Source: Lachnospiraceae bacterium UBA3632 (GTDB taxonomy: Bacteria > Bacillota > Clostridia > Lachnospirales > Lachnospiraceae). Taken from it: a stretch of 64,000 nucleotides of DNA. Positions 46,889 to 56,885 of the stretch are shown here, piece by piece (positions within the stretch are counted from its first letter, which is position 1; each line of letters opens with the position of its first letter). The position numbers and the translations under genes are program-made. The stretch is from contig DFKZ01000056.1 in the NCBI GenBank assembly GCA_002373975.1, forward strand, positions 31,077 to 95,076. The letters run 5' to 3'. The notes beneath the pieces were generated by a model. That model was not told the DNA's origin, did no database searches, and worked only from the letters and a program-made list of their open reading frames with translations.

Positions 46889-49800
46889 ATGATTAAAGAG
46901 ACTAAAACGGAAAAGAGCCCTGCAAAGGTTTCGAAGAAGCCGAAATTCAGGCTTAAAAAGCAGGTGCGCCGAACACTGGGCGGACTGGCGATGGCCTCTG
47001 CCATAGCGGTTGCGGCGATTCCGACAGGAAGCTACAGCGGTGGTGAAGCACAGGCTGCCAACGCTTGTAATGGAACGAATATCCGTGAGTACTACCTCTT
47101 AAAAAACAGCGCGGATGGAACAGTATCAACTCAGACCCCCATAACCAGAGTTCCTTATGTAGCTGATCCTGACACCCAGGTATACAGTACCGGAGGCGGT
47201 GAGTTCCAGTTTGTATATGTAAACGAAGCCGGTGTGGATGTACCCGGAGAGGCAAATAAGTTTGCGGTCATTATGGGATTTAATTCGGGATATCTGCAGG
47301 GCGGAGCTCTGGAGATCCCCAACACCGTAGATGTCTACAAGCAGCTTAACGACAACAATCTGGCTCAGGGTAACTGCCTTGTAGGTAAATCCGGAAACTT
47401 TCTGTATTATGTTGAATCCGAGGACACCACCCCCACGTACACAGTCACCAATATGACTGGTACGCTGGCAGATATGGAACCTTTTGCCAATGAGAAGAGC
47501 ACCAATTTCCTCGATAAATATATCGCCTACACCAACCCGGGGGATCTTTACGATCTGCTGGTTAAGTATGATACAGGATACAGCTATCTGACAAAGACTC
47601 CCAATGTAATCAGGGTTCAGCTTGTCAGCGCCGTTGAGGATAAGGATCCCAACGACAACACAACAGTTGTTTCATACACATATTCCTACAAAATAGAGCA
47701 TTACTACTACAGACCATGCTTGTATTCCACTATCGATTCATGGAAAAATTATGCCGCAAACGAGCTTTACTGGTATGACAAAACCGGATCATATACCTCC
47801 GATGCCGACAGATGGAGACTGGCGGATGATGCGGCATATCAGAAGGTCGAGGGAATAGAAGTAAGATACATCGGTAACCAGTACGTTACATATGATACAT
47901 CTGTAAGCGATTATAAGATAGCAGGAGACGTTACTGCTGCAACCGGTATCTTTGCAGGCGATAAGGGTGCAAATATCAAGAGCCTTACCACTCATGAAAA
48001 TCTTGCAGGTATCGGCGATTACGCTTTTTATAACTGCGTTGCGCTCGGAAGTATTTCATTTGAAAACGGACTTATAGCCATCGGTAATAACGCATTCGCC
48101 GGATGCCGTGGTCTTACTACGGTTGAAATGCCCGATGCTCCCAAACTCCAGAATATAGGCGCCTACGCCTTCAAAGACTGTGTAAGCCTCAACGGATTCT
48201 ATATTCCGCACAGCGTAAACCTCATATGCGACGGCGTGTTTGAGAACTGTACCGCTTTGACTTACATGGATTTCACCGGTGATCTGAGCACGCTGAAAGG
48301 TGCACAGAAGGAAGCTGAAGGCGGCATTACCCCCGGCGCCCAGTCATCGCTTTCACTCCTTGGAAACCATATCTTTTATGGATGCGGAAACCTGTCAACA
48401 GTTATATTCCCCACCAATCTGGGAGCGGGTTATTCGCCCACAAATATCAGACACCTCAACATTAATATGTTTGAGGACTGTCCCAATCTGTCCAAGATCA
48501 CTGTCCTTAGTCCGTATGTGGATTTTGGGAATGATACGCATTCCGGGTGCCTGTATCAGGTGCAGGATGATGATAATAACGCAAACACTCTTTGCTTCCA
48601 TGATCAGCTCATAAATCCCGAGTTTTACTTTGAGGGAGTTGATCCGCCGGGAGCAATTCCGCCCAGCACAAATATCGGCGCGCTCCATAAACAGTGCCAG
48701 GATATGGATACAGGGTATGAGTTCACATATAAGTACTATGGACAGGAACTTTATGAGAAAACTGTTACCGAGGAAGGCGGCGGAAAAGAAATATATCAGG
48801 TGGATAATACAAATTCACTTGTAAATGCGCTCTCGAACGGTACAGTAAAGTCGCTTTCCTTCCCCGAGCATTTCGGCCCCTACCATATAGAAACCATTCC
48901 TGCCGGAAGGTTTAAGGATAACTGTACACTTGAGAAGGTTACACTTCCCGCCACTATTAATGTGATCGGAGACGAAGCATTTAAGGGCTGCCATAATCTT
49001 ACAATGGTTCGATTCGGAAATGATCGTGTTCAGATCGGCTCAGAAGCCTTCAGAACCCAGCAGACATCTGCCCACAGCGGAATTTGTCCGAATCATTTTA
49101 CGGGAAGTCAGTGCCCCAATGTAGTGGGCGGTGATCCCAGTGTTAAGCTTTATTTTGTAACCGAGATCTCATCGGATTCGTCCCCGTTTAACTACGCGAT
49201 GAGCGCGGCCGGGAAGTACAACAATGACGCACAGACAGAATCCTTCCCGATCCTGTTCAGCGGATTCCCGGATCTGCTGGAGATCACATACAATAAAGAG
49301 AAAAATTGTGCGGAGCTTTTCAATTTCCCGACTGAGTCATCTCTGCCCGGTTATGTAACAGGTGCAGACTATCTTACTCAGGATGAAAAAGATGCGATAA
49401 CGCATTACATGGCGGAAAGAACCACTAACGGTAAGAGCCGTGATGATATCATGGTAAGCGGTACCACATACGACAAGGCTCTTGCCACGATATGCGAGAC
49501 ACTGACTATACCCAAGGGCGTCAGATCTATCAAGGATGGATTGTTTAACACCAACACATCGGATGCCAACAGGATCGGTGTCGTTTCGGAGGGACTGGAT
49601 GAGGTCGATGTAAGCTATACCGCTGATCCGTCATATCAGGATTGGTCTGTGGATACTGTTAACAAGAAGATCGATGTTTCATTTGACGGAATAGGAACCG
49701 TCGATCCCGCCAAGAGCGATTTTGCCGGATGCCCGGGGCTTACAAGGCTTGAGTTTGTCGGAGAGAGTGCGATATCCATTCCGGACTATGCCTTCTATAA

Positions 49801-52516
49801 TTGCGATAATCTGAAAGAGGTTGTGGTTTCCGAGCAGGTTGATTCGATAGGAGAGCAGGCTTTCTCGGAATGCGACAATCTTGCGACTGTTGATCTGGCC
49901 GGAGTTAAAGAGATCAAGGATCATGCATTCCTCGGGGACAAGATCCTCACGGATGTCACGATCTCGGCTGATACGACCACTCTGGGCAATGCACCCTTCA
50001 GGCTTTGCACCTCACTTAACAATGTAAAGTTTACCGGTAATCCTAACTTTATCACAACAAACGGTATCATTTACGGTACATCTTCGGACGGAACCAAGAC
50101 GTCGATAGTAGAAGTGCTGCAGGGCAGGAGCTCCAAGACACTGCAGGCATCAGAGGCAGACGGGAACATTAAGTCGATCGCGGAGGAATCGTTTGCGGAT
50201 ACGGCGATGCAGATCGTCAACCTCGAAAACTCAAATATTACAAATGTGCCCGAGTATGCATTTGATAACTGCAACGATCTGGTATCGGTTTACCTGCCCA
50301 GCGTATGTAATCTGATCAATAATAATGCATTCAGAGCATCTTCATTGTCCAACCTTACAGTTAATGATTCAGAGCTTGACTGGCAGTCCAACGGACTTGA
50401 TCTTATTGAGACTACCTATGATTTTGCAAGCGGTACTGACCACGGAACCGGAGAAGATGAAAACGAAAACCTTACCGTATTTGCCCCCGCGGAAACCGAT
50501 GAGAACGGCAATGTTACCAATCCCAGCAAGGCTTATACAAGGTTTAAGAATCACAAATACCTCATCCAGCCCCTTGTTCCCATCGTTCACTACTATGTGA
50601 CCTATTGGGATTATGAGACTGCTGATGCTACAAAGCGCACGCTTGTATCGACAGAAGAGTACACAGAGGGTGATACCGTTACTGTTAAGGATCCTCTTCG
50701 CACCACAGCAGAAGGCTTTACATTCCTTCACTACGAAAACCGTGACGATACCGACGAAACCTACGCATACAGAGATCAGTTCGTCATTCAGAAGGATCTG
50801 GTACTCAATGCGGTTTATGAAGGCATCACTGAGGAAGTATATACTGCAAAATTCATCGACACCGATCCCACAACCGGAACGGATAACGGAACCCTTGTGG
50901 ACGGTATAGCAGTTAATCCTACTGTTGATGAATCCGGAAACAGCGTTTATATGATCACTCCTGCGCTTATAGCAGGAATCGCACCCACTACAGCCAAGAC
51001 CGGATATACATTCTCCGGATGGTCACCTCTCGATCCGAGAAACGGCAAGACCTTTACTCTCGATCAGGTGAATGTGCGCGGAAATGTTATTGAATTCAGA
51101 GCATTCTACAAGTCGGATTCAAGCGGAAGCGGCGGAGGCGATACGCCCACACCTGTCGATCCTTCGACTATTGACTATTCGAATGACCCTGATGTAGTTG
51201 CCGGTAATGCGTTTGTTGCATCCTACTATGCACCTAACGGTGTGGATCTTATCGCCAAGATAAAGGTTACCAAGGGTGACACAGCCCCCAATGTGGCAAA
51301 GCCCGAAGCATACCAGAAGGGCTACAAGTGGGATCCCGATCCCACTGCCACCAAGATGGAAGCAAACCACAGCTTCTACTTGATAGCAACTGATGAAGCA
51401 CTTGAGAAAGATACATACACTGCAACATACTATTACACCGACGGTGTGACGGTTTATCAGAAGCTTGAGATCGAAAAGGGCGGAACACCTCCGGACCTGA
51501 TGATGCCTGCGGGATATTATCAGTGCGCATGGTCACCAGATCCTTCATCCATCAAGATGGATAAAGACCTCAGATTCACTATGGTCGGCGGAGCGAACTA
51601 TACACCGGGCGGATCGAGCGGAACAGGAGAGTTCTATACTCTTACAGTTGTTAACGGATCCGGATCGGGTACATACCAAGCCGGCACACAGGCTATAATC
51701 GTGGCTAATCCTCCCGAGGATGGCAGACAGTTCGGCAGCTGGACTATTTCACCCGACAACGCAAAGATTGCCTCCAAGGGCCTTTCCGCAACCGTTATCA
51801 CAATGCCTTCCGAGAACGTTACCGTAACAGCCAACTATGTGGCAAAAACAGGCGGCAATACTAATAATAACGGCAATAATAACGGCAACGGAACCACACC
51901 TACAGGAACCAAGACCAGCAGCGGAACCACCGTTGTAATCGACAAGAACGGCCTTTCCAACACAGGCGTTGTATCTGCTACGGTTAACGGCTCATCCGAC
52001 AACTTTACCATCAAGATCACCGAGTCCGCACAGGCCTCGGAAGCAGTGCTCAAGGCCCTGCTGGCAGAGTACGGCAGCGTAGATGATATCGCTTACTTCC
52101 CGTTTGATATTTCGCTTTACAATGCAGCGGGAGATAAAAAGATAACAGATACCACCGGGCTTACCGTGACCATCACACTGCCGCTTCCCGATTCCTTTAT
52201 ACAGTATGGCGGAAACAACAAGGTGGCAGGCATAGTGAATAATCAGCTCGATGTGATGGCTCCCAAGTTTACCACCATCAGCGGTGTGGACTGTGTAACC
52301 TTCACCTGTACGCACTTTTCACCTTATGTGATATATGTAAACACCAAGAACATCACTCGGATGGGCGATAATTCCAACGGACCTGTTGACAACACACCCA
52401 AGACGGGTGACGGCATCAAGCCCAAGTGGTTCCTCTCCATCGGACTTGCCGCACTGGGAATATTCCTCTTTGTGTGGAACGGCGGAAGAAGGAAAAAGGC
52501 TATAGTTAAAGCTTAG
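46889..52516 (+). CDS. Giant BspA-type leucine-rich-repeat surface protein with PKTGD anchor
   Basis: An 1875-residue exported protein. Signal peptide: a long charged N-region and a hydrophobic span ending near residue 45. Residues about 360-1160 hold many BspA-type (LRR_5) repeats, such as IGDYAFYNCVALGSISF and IGNNAFAGCRGLTTVEM, grouped in clusters. After them come several InlB-type B repeats (for example GYTFSGWSPLDPRNGKTF and GYYQCAWSPD), a low-complexity Asn-Gly linker with NNNGNNNGNG, and a small C-terminal domain. The sorting signal is TPKTGD (Pro1837), a hydrophobic span and basic RRKK. ATG at 46889 is chosen because GAGGAGA lies 6 bases upstream. Such repeats mediate adhesion or protein binding; the adjacent class B sortase likely anchors it. 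Confidence 0.9.
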   Translation: MIKETKTEKSPAKVSKKPKFRLKKQVRRTLGGLAMASAIAVAAIPTGSYSGGEAQAANACNGTNIREYYLLKNSADGTVSTQTPITRVPYVADPDTQVYSTGGGEFQFVYVNEAGVDVPGEANKFAVIMGFNSGYLQGGALEIPNTVDVYKQLNDNNLAQGNCLVGKSGNFLYYVESEDTTPTYTVTNMTGTLADMEPFANEKSTNFLDKYIAYTNPGDLYDLLVKYDTGYSYLTKTPNVIRVQLVSAVEDKDPNDNTTVVSYTYSYKIEHYYYRPCLYSTIDSWKNYAANELYWYDKTGSYTSDADRWRLADDAAYQKVEGIEVRYIGNQYVTYDTSVSDYKIAGDVTAATGIFAGDKGANIKSLTTHENLAGIGDYAFYNCVALGSISFENGLIAIGNNAFAGCRGLTTVEMPDAPKLQNIGAYAFKDCVSLNGFYIPHSVNLICDGVFENCTALTYMDFTGDLSTLKGAQKEAEGGITPGAQSSLSLLGNHIFYGCGNLSTVIFPTNLGAGYSPTNIRHLNINMFEDCPNLSKITVLSPYVDFGNDTHSGCLYQVQDDDNNANTLCFHDQLINPEFYFEGVDPPGAIPPSTNIGALHKQCQDMDTGYEFTYKYYGQELYEKTVTEEGGGKEIYQVDNTNSLVNALSNGTVKSLSFPEHFGPYHIETIPAGRFKDNCTLEKVTLPATINVIGDEAFKGCHNLTMVRFGNDRVQIGSEAFRTQQTSAHSGICPNHFTGSQCPNVVGGDPSVKLYFVTEISSDSSPFNYAMSAAGKYNNDAQTESFPILFSGFPDLLEITYNKEKNCAELFNFPTESSLPGYVTGADYLTQDEKDAITHYMAERTTNGKSRDDIMVSGTTYDKALATICETLTIPKGVRSIKDGLFNTNTSDANRIGVVSEGLDEVDVSYTADPSYQDWSVDTVNKKIDVSFDGIGTVDPAKSDFAGCPGLTRLEFVGESAISIPDYAFYNCDNLKEVVVSEQVDSIGEQAFSECDNLATVDLAGVKEIKDHAFLGDKILTDVTISADTTTLGNAPFRLCTSLNNVKFTGNPNFITTNGIIYGTSSDGTKTSIVEVLQGRSSKTLQASEADGNIKSIAEESFADTAMQIVNLENSNITNVPEYAFDNCNDLVSVYLPSVCNLINNNAFRASSLSNLTVNDSELDWQSNGLDLIETTYDFASGTDHGTGEDENENLTVFAPAETDENGNVTNPSKAYTRFKNHKYLIQPLVPIVHYYVTYWDYETADATKRTLVSTEEYTEGDTVTVKDPLRTTAEGFTFLHYENRDDTDETYAYRDQFVIQKDLVLNAVYEGITEEVYTAKFIDTDPTTGTDNGTLVDGIAVNPTVDESGNSVYMITPALIAGIAPTTAKTGYTFSGWSPLDPRNGKTFTLDQVNVRGNVIEFRAFYKSDSSGSGGGDTPTPVDPSTIDYSNDPDVVAGNAFVASYYAPNGVDLIAKIKVTKGDTAPNVAKPEAYQKGYKWDPDPTATKMEANHSFYLIATDEALEKDTYTATYYYTDGVTVYQKLEIEKGGTPPDLMMPAGYYQCAWSPDPSSIKMDKDLRFTMVGGANYTPGGSSGTGEFYTLTVVNGSGSGTYQAGTQAIIVANPPEDGRQFGSWTISPDNAKIASKGLSATVITMPSENVTVTANYVAKTGGNTNNNGNNNGNGTTPTGTKTSSGTTVVIDKNGLSNTGVVSATVNGSSDNFTIKITESAQASEAVLKALLAEYGSVDDIAYFPFDISLYNAAGDKKITDTTGLTVTITLPLPDSFIQYGGNNKVAGIVNNQLDVMAPKFTTISGVDCVTFTCTHFSPYVIYVNTKNITRMGDNSNGPVDNTPKTGDGIKPKWFLSIGLAALGIFLFVWNGGRRKKAIVKA

Positions 52517-52535
52517 AAATATGATTAAATTTCAG

Positions 52536-52563
52536 ACCGCTCGGACTCTGTTCGGGCGGTTTG
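52536..52563 (+). terminator. Stem-loop between the two BspA-type genes
   Basis: ACCGCTCGGA (52536-52545) pairs with TTCGGGCGGT (52551-52560) including G-U pairs; only a short TT follows, so read-through is likely. Confidence 0.5.
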
Positions 52564-52585
52564 ACACCTGAGCAAGAGGTGATCT

Positions 52586-54901
52586 ATGAAAAAAAGAATA
52601 CGAAAGCTGATAGGAGCGCTGCTTCTGATAGTTGCGCTCGTGGTTATGCAGCTTCCGGCATTCGGATCGGAGGCGGCTACCACAGAGACGAAAAAGACCG
52701 CCGAATTCGTGGTCGATTCAGAAGGCCTCCTCACCAAATACAACGGCACATCATCAAGCGTTGTCATACCTGCAAACGTGGTCTCTGTCGCGACGGATGC
52801 ATTCAGGGATAATGCAAAGATAACAAGTATCGTTATTCCCGATTCCGTCAAAAAGATAGAGCCCTACGCCTTTTGGAACTGCTCGGCACTCACTATGGTA
52901 TCCATAGGAAGCGGCCTTACGGAGATAGGCGACTTTGTGTTTGCAAACTGCAAAAACCTTGCATCCGTAAAGATACCTTCAAATATCAAAACTATTGGAA
53001 TATACGCATTCCAGGATGATATAAACCTTACGGACATAACCATTCCCATGGAGACAATGGACATCCATCAGACGGCGTTTGACGGATGCTATAAGCTTGT
53101 GATCCATGCACCGGAAGGGTCGTATCCATGGAAGTATGCGCAGGGCTTTTATGTCAGACAGCAAGAATTCCCGGAATACGAGGAAGTAAATGATTACGAT
53201 CCTGCGGACACAAATACCACACCCGCGGACACAAATACTACACCTGCGGACAATAACGGACAGAATAATACACCTGCGGACAATAACGGACAACCTGCGG
53301 ATGATTCCGCTGTTGTGACCACTCCCGAAGAGGAAAATGATCCTCTTGCAAGCGTTCATATTGTGGGCAATAAAGCTGTAGTATTCATGAACAGTGCCAG
53401 CCCCACGGTCTATTTCGGAAACGGCGGAAATGATACCGAAACGGAGGACGTATCGGACGGATCGGATGACGGCTCCGGCTCTGGCTCCGGAGCAGACGGC
53501 GGCCCGGGAACAGCCTACGGAAGCAACCTTCCCAAATACACCATCGTGGACGGAAATGTGGTTGCCGATCAGGCCTATTACAACAATAAAGAGCTTTCCT
53601 ATGTGACTCTTCCGGATACTATCAAAGAGATAGGGCAGTTCTCATACGCCAGAAGCTCGCTTAAATCGATCGTTCTTCCCGAAGGGCTTGAAAGAATTTC
53701 ATACGGTGCATTTTACCACTGTGATAATCTTGATTATGTGACGATCCCGAGCTCGGTTACGAAGATTGAACCCAAGGCATTTACATTCACCAAATGGATG
53801 AATGAGTTTGAGGCAGGCGAAGGAGAGGGAGACTTCCTTATAAGCGGAGATGCACTGCTTGCATACCGCGGAAATTCTGCGGAAGTTGCAATTCCCGAAG
53901 GTGTAAGGATCATCGCTTCACAGGTATTTGCGGATCATCCGGAAATAGAGAAAGTCACATTCCCTAAAAGCGTGGAATATATAGGCGAAGAGGCCTTTTA
54001 CAACTGCTCTGCTTTATCGGATATCAACCTTGAAGACACCTCTCTCATAGCAGCGGATGACAGAGCTTTTTACGGCACTGCACTAAGGGGTGCCAAGCTT
54101 CCGGAAACCGTCGTGAGCCATGGCATCAATGCATTTGATGTGGATTGCAACATCAGCCAGCTTGGAAACAATGCGATAGCTATCACTCACGAAAATACCG
54201 CAGAGAGATTATCCAATTCGGAATATCGCTCAGATGCTTATCAGACAGGCCTGACAGAAGTATCGGTGAGCAGGGGAGATATCGGAGTCAATGTATCCGG
54301 CCTCCAGGGCGCAAGCGCATCCTTAGAGGGCGCTGACGAGCCGTATTATCTTAACATATCCAGACAGGAAAGCTCGGATGTTATAGACACTGCAAGACAG
54401 AGAGCAGCAGAGTTTTTGAAAGACCGCACTCTCATTAACGGTGTATATTATGATCTGGAGCTCACCGACGGAAGCGGGATCACCATCACAAGGCTCGGAC
54501 ATGCCGCACTCACCGTTGCCATTCCGGTACCTGATGCTGTAGGAGCAGGACAGAAGCTGACCGTAATGACAGTGGACAGAAACGGACAGCTCGAAGAACT
54601 TGACAGTGAGGTGGTTAATTCTGACGGAACGAGATATATTAGGTTCAGAACATATCATCTTTCGCCTTTTGTTATCTTCGGAACGGGTGAAGCCCTGGGA
54701 GAGGACGAGATAATAGAAGCGCAGAACGTGCTTGAGTACTATGGAGCAAATGTTCCACAGACGGAAGATGAGCAGGAACTTACAGCATCCGAAAGCTTAA
54801 AGGGATGGCTCTACTCCAAGAGGTGGAGGCTCCTTCCCGCAGGTATGCTTGTTATCACAGGACTGATACTTATATTTGCGAAGTTCGGAAAAAGAGGGTA
54901 A
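52586..54901 (+). CDS. BspA-type leucine-rich-repeat protein with membrane anchor only
   Basis: A 771-residue exported protein. Signal peptide about 1-30 (ending FGSEAA). A first LRR_5 cluster (about 40-175; TEIGDFVFANCKNL, KKIEPYAFWNCSAL) is followed by a disordered stretch with tandem ADTNTTP and ADNNGQ units (about 205-240), a second LRR cluster (about 325-510), a beta-rich region of about 170 residues, and a C-terminal span (about 748-766) with a short basic end. A sorting signal is not evident: the VPQTED segment lies about 30 residues before the span. It follows the giant BspA-type gene by 69 bases, with an AGAGGTG site. It may be a membrane-bound partner of that protein. Confidence 0.85.
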   Translation: MKKRIRKLIGALLLIVALVVMQLPAFGSEAATTETKKTAEFVVDSEGLLTKYNGTSSSVVIPANVVSVATDAFRDNAKITSIVIPDSVKKIEPYAFWNCSALTMVSIGSGLTEIGDFVFANCKNLASVKIPSNIKTIGIYAFQDDINLTDITIPMETMDIHQTAFDGCYKLVIHAPEGSYPWKYAQGFYVRQQEFPEYEEVNDYDPADTNTTPADTNTTPADNNGQNNTPADNNGQPADDSAVVTTPEEENDPLASVHIVGNKAVVFMNSASPTVYFGNGGNDTETEDVSDGSDDGSGSGSGADGGPGTAYGSNLPKYTIVDGNVVADQAYYNNKELSYVTLPDTIKEIGQFSYARSSLKSIVLPEGLERISYGAFYHCDNLDYVTIPSSVTKIEPKAFTFTKWMNEFEAGEGEGDFLISGDALLAYRGNSAEVAIPEGVRIIASQVFADHPEIEKVTFPKSVEYIGEEAFYNCSALSDINLEDTSLIAADDRAFYGTALRGAKLPETVVSHGINAFDVDCNISQLGNNAIAITHENTAERLSNSEYRSDAYQTGLTEVSVSRGDIGVNVSGLQGASASLEGADEPYYLNISRQESSDVIDTARQRAAEFLKDRTLINGVYYDLELTDGSGITITRLGHAALTVAIPVPDAVGAGQKLTVMTVDRNGQLEELDSEVVNSDGTRYIRFRTYHLSPFVIFGTGEALGEDEIIEAQNVLEYYGANVPQTEDEQELTASESLKGWLYSKRWRLLPAGMLVITGLILIFAKFGKRG
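53204..53307 (+). repeat. Tandem repeats encoding Ala-Asp-Thr-Asn-Thr-Thr-Pro / Ala-Asp-Asn-Asn-Gly
   Basis: Two 21-bp units of the type GCGGACACAAATAC(C/T)ACACC are followed by units of GCGGACAATAACGGACA. They encode a flexible linker between the two LRR clusters of the BspA-type protein. Confidence 0.8.
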
Positions 54902-55055
54902 TAGGGTAATAATAATGCACTCAGATCTTGGCATCGAACTATATGATGGCGGATCTGATGAGAATACCATTTGGAACTCATACTTTTCAGCGATTGTATT
55001 AATTGTCGGATTTTTACAAAAAATTACAAAAGATATTTTATTATTATGTGAACTA

Positions 55056-55064
55056 TGATATAAT
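55056..55064 (+). promoter_or_regulatory. Promoter of the type IV pilus operon
   Basis: TGATATAAT is an extended -10 box without a clear -35, 112 bases upstream of the pilB start. Confidence 0.6.
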
Positions 55065-55067
55065 TAT

Positions 55068-55135
55068 AAGCTGTGAATATGCCGAATGTTCGCAGCTTGT
55101 TTGTACATTAAAAATATGAACACAATTCCGGCATA
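55068..55135 (+). ncRNA. Candidate pseudoknotted leader RNA of pilB
   Basis: AAGCTGTGAA (55068-55077) pairs with TTCGCAGCTT (55089-55098), one G-U pair. The 11-base loop contains TATGCCG (55078-55084), which is complementary to CGGCATA (55129-55135). Hairpin plus loop pairing would form a pseudoknot right after the promoter. No match to a known riboswitch consensus was recognised. Confidence 0.4.
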
Positions 55136-55175
55136 TAAAATCTCTCTATGATCGTGATAGAGGAAGGAACAAAAG

Positions 55176-56867
55176 ATGGATTATCGTCGCAAAAAGATAA
55201 GAATAGGAGACCTGCTGGTCCAGGCAGGTGCCATCACGGAGGAACAGCTTACCGAAGCACTTGAAAAACAACGCGGAACAGGCAAAAAACTCGGTGAATT
55301 CCTTGTTGAGCAGGGCACCATAACCGATGAAAGGCTGGCACAGGCTCTGAGCGCACAGCTGGGATATGAGCTGGTAGATCTGCAGGCAATACAGGTCGAT
55401 CAGAACGTTACAAAGCTTATCAAGGGAAGCGACATGCTAAAGAAGAACAAATGCTTCCCCTTCGCAATCGACGAGCTTACCGGAGCCATCAAGCTGGCAA
55501 TGGTGGATCCCCTTGACATCAACGCGATGGACGACATCTCCATCATCACCAACTTTAATGTTGATGCCTGCGTTGCCACCGAGAGAAGCGTCATGCTTGC
55601 CATCGACAGATACTTCGGTCAGGGCGACGTTGCCGATGCGCTTGATGCTTACGCGAGAGAAAAGAACCTGGGAGAGCAGGATGATACCGAGGCTCAGGAC
55701 GAGATAAGTAATTCACCCGTCGTTGTGATGGTTAAGGACATGATAGATAATGCCGTGCGTCAGCGCGCGTCCGATATTCATGTCGAGCCTCTTGTTAACC
55801 GTATTCGTGTGCGTTATCGTATCGACGGTGCGCTTTATGAAAGAGGATCATACAATATTAACGTTCTGTCCGCCATCATTGCACGTATCAAGATAATCGG
55901 CGGAATGGATATCTCGGAAAAGCGTAAGCCTCAGGACGGTCGTATCACACAGGTTGTTGACCGTGTAGAGTACGATATCCGTGTATCCGTGCTTCCCACA
56001 GTGTGGGGCGAGAAAGTCGTTATGAGACTTACCGCCAAGATGGCACTCACCAGAGAAAAGAGCCAGCTTGGACTAAGGGAGCATGAGATGAAGCAGTTCG
56101 ACTACATCCTCTCGCATCCCAACGGGATACTGCTGGTTACGGGACCTACAGGATCAGGTAAATCAACCACCCTTTATACAGCCCTTTCGGAGCTCAACAA
56201 GGAAGATGTTAACATCATAACCGTCGAGGACCCCGTCGAGGCAAATATCGATGGAATAAATCAGGTGCACGTTAACCCCAAGGCTGATCTTACATTCGCA
56301 TCTGCGTTAAGATCCATCCTTCGTCAGGATCCTGACATAATAATGATCGGAGAGATCCGTGACGAGGAGACGGCCCGTATAGCAGTACAGGCATCCATCA
56401 CCGGCCACCTCGTCGTTTCAACACTGCACACCAATTCATCCGCAAGCACCATTACGCGTCTTGAGGACATGGGGATCGAGTCCTACCTGATAGCGGATTC
56501 CGTTATCGGCGTTATTGCCCAGAGACTTGTCAGACGCCTTTGCCCCGAGTGCAAAAAGCCCAGGGAGGCGACTGCGGACGAGAAGGAATACATGGGCGTG
56601 GATCCTTCACAGTCAGTAACCATCTATGAGCCTTGCGGATGCGCCAAGTGCGATAATACCGGTTACAGGGGCCGTATCGGTGTATACGAGATAATGGTTG
56701 TGACCGATGAATTAAAGCAGATCATCGCCCACAAAGAAGGCGCCGCCAGGATCAAAGAGCAGGCCCTCAAAGACGGAATGAAGACCCTCCACATGGGCGG
56801 AAGCGAGTACGTTCTGGACGGAACCACAAGCTACTCCGAAATGTGCAGAATATCTTTCGACTCATAA
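55176..56867 (+). CDS. pilB: Type IV pilus assembly ATPase PilB (GspE family) with MshEN N-terminus
   Basis: A 563-residue hexameric motor that powers pilin assembly from the cytoplasm. The N-terminal domain shows two copies of the MshEN pattern (IGDLLVQAGAITEEQLTEAL; LGEFLVEQGTITDERLAQAL), a known c-di-GMP binding module. Catalytic part: Walker A GPTGSGKSTT near 323, Asp box and Walker B IIMIGEIRDEETA, His box STLHTNSS, and tetracysteine zinc motif with CPECKK and CGCAKC. Ribosome site AGGAAG. First gene of the operon; the c-di-GMP enzymes elsewhere in the window may act through this domain. Confidence 0.95.
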   Translation: MDYRRKKIRIGDLLVQAGAITEEQLTEALEKQRGTGKKLGEFLVEQGTITDERLAQALSAQLGYELVDLQAIQVDQNVTKLIKGSDMLKKNKCFPFAIDELTGAIKLAMVDPLDINAMDDISIITNFNVDACVATERSVMLAIDRYFGQGDVADALDAYAREKNLGEQDDTEAQDEISNSPVVVMVKDMIDNAVRQRASDIHVEPLVNRIRVRYRIDGALYERGSYNINVLSAIIARIKIIGGMDISEKRKPQDGRITQVVDRVEYDIRVSVLPTVWGEKVVMRLTAKMALTREKSQLGLREHEMKQFDYILSHPNGILLVTGPTGSGKSTTLYTALSELNKEDVNIITVEDPVEANIDGINQVHVNPKADLTFASALRSILRQDPDIIMIGEIRDEETARIAVQASITGHLVVSTLHTNSSASTITRLEDMGIESYLIADSVIGVIAQRLVRRLCPECKKPREATADEKEYMGVDPSQSVTIYEPCGCAKCDNTGYRGRIGVYEIMVVTDELKQIIAHKEGAARIKEQALKDGMKTLHMGGSEYVLDGTTSYSEMCRISFDS

Positions 56868-56885
56868 TAAGGGAGACATTTTAAA

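Noticed and set aside
54876..55058. 60-codon frame between the BspA-type gene and pilB
   Set aside because: It overlaps the gene end, has no convincing ribosome site and runs into the pilus promoter.
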